Assembly (NCBI GenBank): GCA_002495845.1
Contig: DAHF01000036.1
Coordinates: 1 to 6,057 of the forward strand
Reading direction: 5' to 3'
From: Sulfolobus sp. UBA167
GTDB taxonomy: Archaea > Thermoproteota > Thermoprotei_A > Sulfolobales > Sulfolobaceae
Length of the DNA: 6,057 bases
Shown: positions 4,658 through 6,057 of the stretch, piece by piece
Layout: every line of letters starts with the position of its first letter
Numbering within the stretch: the stretch's first letter is position 1
Translations under genes and position numbers: made by a program
Notes under the pieces: generated by a model
What the model saw: the letters and a program-made list of their open reading frames with translations, nothing else
Databases searched by the model: none
What the model was told of the DNA's origin: nothing

Positions 4658-5800
4658 GTGGCTGAAGCAACCCTCACTTCTGACTTCAATACCTTTTACT
4701 CTGTTTCTCCCTTACCTTCTAGGCTTAGCTTACAAAGGAAGTCTAGACATCCGCCTTATGGGATAAGGAAAGTTGAAGCCACCCTCATAAAGAAAGGTAT
4801 CAAGGTCCACGTCCTCCCTCCGGGGAGGATTGAAGGGGACATTTTAGGAGTTTACGTCAATGACCCGTTCGGAATGACTCAAGTGTCAATGGCAGTGCAG
4901 GAGATCTTCGGTGAGCCACCTGCTCAGGTTGAGTCGTTCTCTGAATTCTCGGCGTGGGTCTCAAGAGAGAAGGAGAGGAAGGATAGACTGAGGGTCATAG
5001 CCGGAGGTCCTGGGTCGTGGGAGGTGTTGATTAAGGAGGTTCCTTGGGTGGACACTGTAGTTCTCGGGGGCGTTGAAACCTTGTCTTTTGACGATTTAAT
5101 CCGTGGACCTAAGGTCGTCGAGACTAAGGGAACTTCTTTCATACCTATAGTCGCACCTTCCTCCAACGCCGAGGTCGAGGTCACTAGAAAGGGGATCAAA
5201 GTACCCCTCCAGATTATAAGAGAGGAGATAGCAGTGCAATCCAAATTTCACGACTACGTCAACTTAATAACTGAGGACATCTTGATATGGGGAGAAGACC
5301 TGAGGGATCTGCTCAGGCTAGCCAAGACAGCGGGCAAGGTTAAGTTCTCTCAGATCTCTCCTACCCGCTTTTCGGAGGAGTACGTCTCGATAATAAGGGA
5401 GGAGCTAGGCTTAAACCAGAGAAGCTGGCTCTCGCCAGTCCTGTCATCTGAAGGATGCGTGATAGACAAGGCCCCAGAAGTAGTTAAGACACTGAATGAC
5501 AACTTCATTTATCCTACCATGTTCGTGAAGGAGGAGGCTGCTGAAGAGGCGTCCCAATACAAAGCTATTGTAATACCAATTCCCTCCTCAGAGAGGTATT
5601 TCGAAGTGCTATACAACGTTTGGAGGAAGGAGAAGGCCCTCCTTAAGTTTCCCTTCTCTAGAGTAATTGAAAATGTTCTTTACAAGGCTAAGGAATCAAG
5701 AGGAGAGTATCTCAGAAAGTTAAGGCTGAAAGGCGTCTCAGGGGCGTTCAGACTCATTTATCTTTTGTTAGAAACATATCTCTCCCCGAAGACCGGCTGA
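4658..5800 (+). CDS. Radical SAM/cobalamin-domain-like protein lacking the iron-sulfur motif
   Basis: A 380-residue soluble protein resembling archaeal cobalamin-binding-domain radical SAM proteins. The N-terminal part matches their Rossmann-like domain: PPYGIRKVEATL (32-43), NDPFGMTQVSMAV (68-80), IAGGPGSWEVL (114-124) and VVLGGVET (134-141). The barrel part keeps IVAPSSNAEVEVTR (164-177), ITEDILIWG (204-212) and LNDNFIYPTMFV (279-290). Active relatives have R-G-C-x3-C-x2-C after the position of R177. Here the sequence runs RKGIKVPLQIIREE, so the cluster segment is missing. The only cysteine in the protein is C267, so it cannot bind the usual 4Fe-4S cluster. It also seems shorter than active relatives. 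The GTG at 4658 fits the TATA box spacing; an out-of-frame ATG two bases earlier (4656) gives only about 36 codons. It is probably a pseudoenzyme with a structural or regulatory role, and the frame is intact throughout. The family match is from memory of motifs. Confidence 0.85.
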   Translation: MAEATLTSDFNTFYSVSPLPSRLSLQRKSRHPPYGIRKVEATLIKKGIKVHVLPPGRIEGDILGVYVNDPFGMTQVSMAVQEIFGEPPAQVESFSEFSAWVSREKERKDRLRVIAGGPGSWEVLIKEVPWVDTVVLGGVETLSFDDLIRGPKVVETKGTSFIPIVAPSSNAEVEVTRKGIKVPLQIIREEIAVQSKFHDYVNLITEDILIWGEDLRDLLRLAKTAGKVKFSQISPTRFSEEYVSIIREELGLNQRSWLSPVLSSEGCVIDKAPEVVKTLNDNFIYPTMFVKEEAAEEASQYKAIVIPIPSSERYFEVLYNVWRKEKALLKFPFSRVIENVLYKAKESRGEYLRKLRLKGVSGAFRLIYLLLETYLSPKTG

Positions 5801-6057
5801 CATCCAAAGAGCGAGGAGAAGCTACCGCCTTGGGTAATCCCTTCATCTACTGTGCCTTGAGTGATCATGTCAAAGCTGATATCGCTAGATCTCCCAAAAG
5901 GAAAGATGAAGTAGTTCCAAAAGGGTCATGAAAAACACGGGATAACAGAGTTCCCTAAAGACGCTGTATCAATTGTAGCCTGGAACGAATGGGAACTACT
6001 CCGCCCTAGCGTGGCATCGCCTAGCGATATTTTCCTGCTTCTTCCAGGAAACTTACT
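5801..6057 (+). pseudogene. Possible frameshifted coding remnant running off the window
   Basis: Two + strand frames look coding-like in turn. The first is open across 5692-5929 before a TGA at 5930-5932 and reads ALGNPFIYCALSDHVKADIA then RSPKRKDEVVPKG. It lacks an ATG; TTG 5830, after GAGGAG, is the only reasonable start. The second is open from 5915 to the window end and includes HGITEFPKDAVSIVAWNEW. One base change in the CCAAAAGGG run (5917-5925) would join them. In the second frame, ATG 5867 opens a 15-codon ORF that ends at TAG 5912-5914, just before the open stretch. No family is recognised. Alternatives are a noncoding spacer, or a sequence error. Confidence 0.25.
6031..6051. repeat. 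Perfect 7-bp inverted repeat at the window end
   Basis: TTTCCTG (6031-6037) and CAGGAAA (6045-6051) are reverse complements around a 7-base pyrimidine loop. Just before it, CTAGCGATAT (6021-6030) is the exact reverse complement of 5879-5888. Its role is unknown; it may be a hairpin or part of a repeat continuing past the window. Confidence 0.45.

Noticed and set aside
4924..5244. Minus-strand frame of 106 codons
   Set aside because: It is antisense to the conserved part of the radical-SAM-like protein, with low-complexity Ser/Thr composition.
5925..6057. Minus-strand frame open from the right edge to a TGA near 5930
   Set aside because: It is Ser-rich and has no motif; the opposite + strand frame has more natural codon use.

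Overview
The window looks like chromosomal DNA of a thermoacidophilic archaeon of the order Sulfolobales. The signs are heavy use of AGA/AGG arginine codons, TATA boxes 20-30 bases upstream of start codons with almost no 5' leader, GTG/TTG starts, a surface protein crowded with N-glycosylation sequons, and AT-rich spacers between moderately GC-rich genes. That base composition would suit a Metallosphaera-like genome better than the most AT-rich Sulfolobus species. The genus is inference; no rRNA or other marker gene is present.

Layout: 1-242 is an AT-rich spacer with a promoter at its end. 243-2046 is a two-gene + strand unit: an unrecognised 84-residue protein, then a thiamine-diphosphate enzyme of the acetolactate synthase/benzoylformate decarboxylase superfamily. 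On the minus strand, 2216-2281 holds a tiny lysine/glutamine-rich ORF with its own TATA box and a downstream hairpin plus T-run. 2282-2620 is a regulatory spacer with two + strand TATA boxes and several inverted repeats. 2621-3613 (+) is a membrane protein with ABC-2-exporter-like topology. 3560-4294 (-) is a degenerate ABC ATPase whose 3' end overlaps the membrane protein gene by 54 bp. 4295-4657 is a spacer with small repeats, a candidate 22-residue ORF and a palindrome abutting a TATA box. 4658-5800 (+) resembles cobalamin-binding-domain radical SAM proteins but lacks the CxxxCxxC cluster motif. 5801-6057 shows two partial reading frames that join only through a frameshift, perhaps gene debris.

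How the genes may work together: the 84-residue protein and the TPP enzyme are probably cotranscribed. The membrane protein and ATPase probably form one ABC-type exporter despite facing each other. The radical-SAM-like protein appears to stand alone under its own leaderless promoter. No mobile element, CRISPR array, tRNA or rRNA was seen. The points most worth following are the radical SAM pseudoenzyme, the degenerate ATPase paired tail-to-tail with its likely permease, the tiny K/Q-rich ORF, and the structured spacer at 2467-2620.
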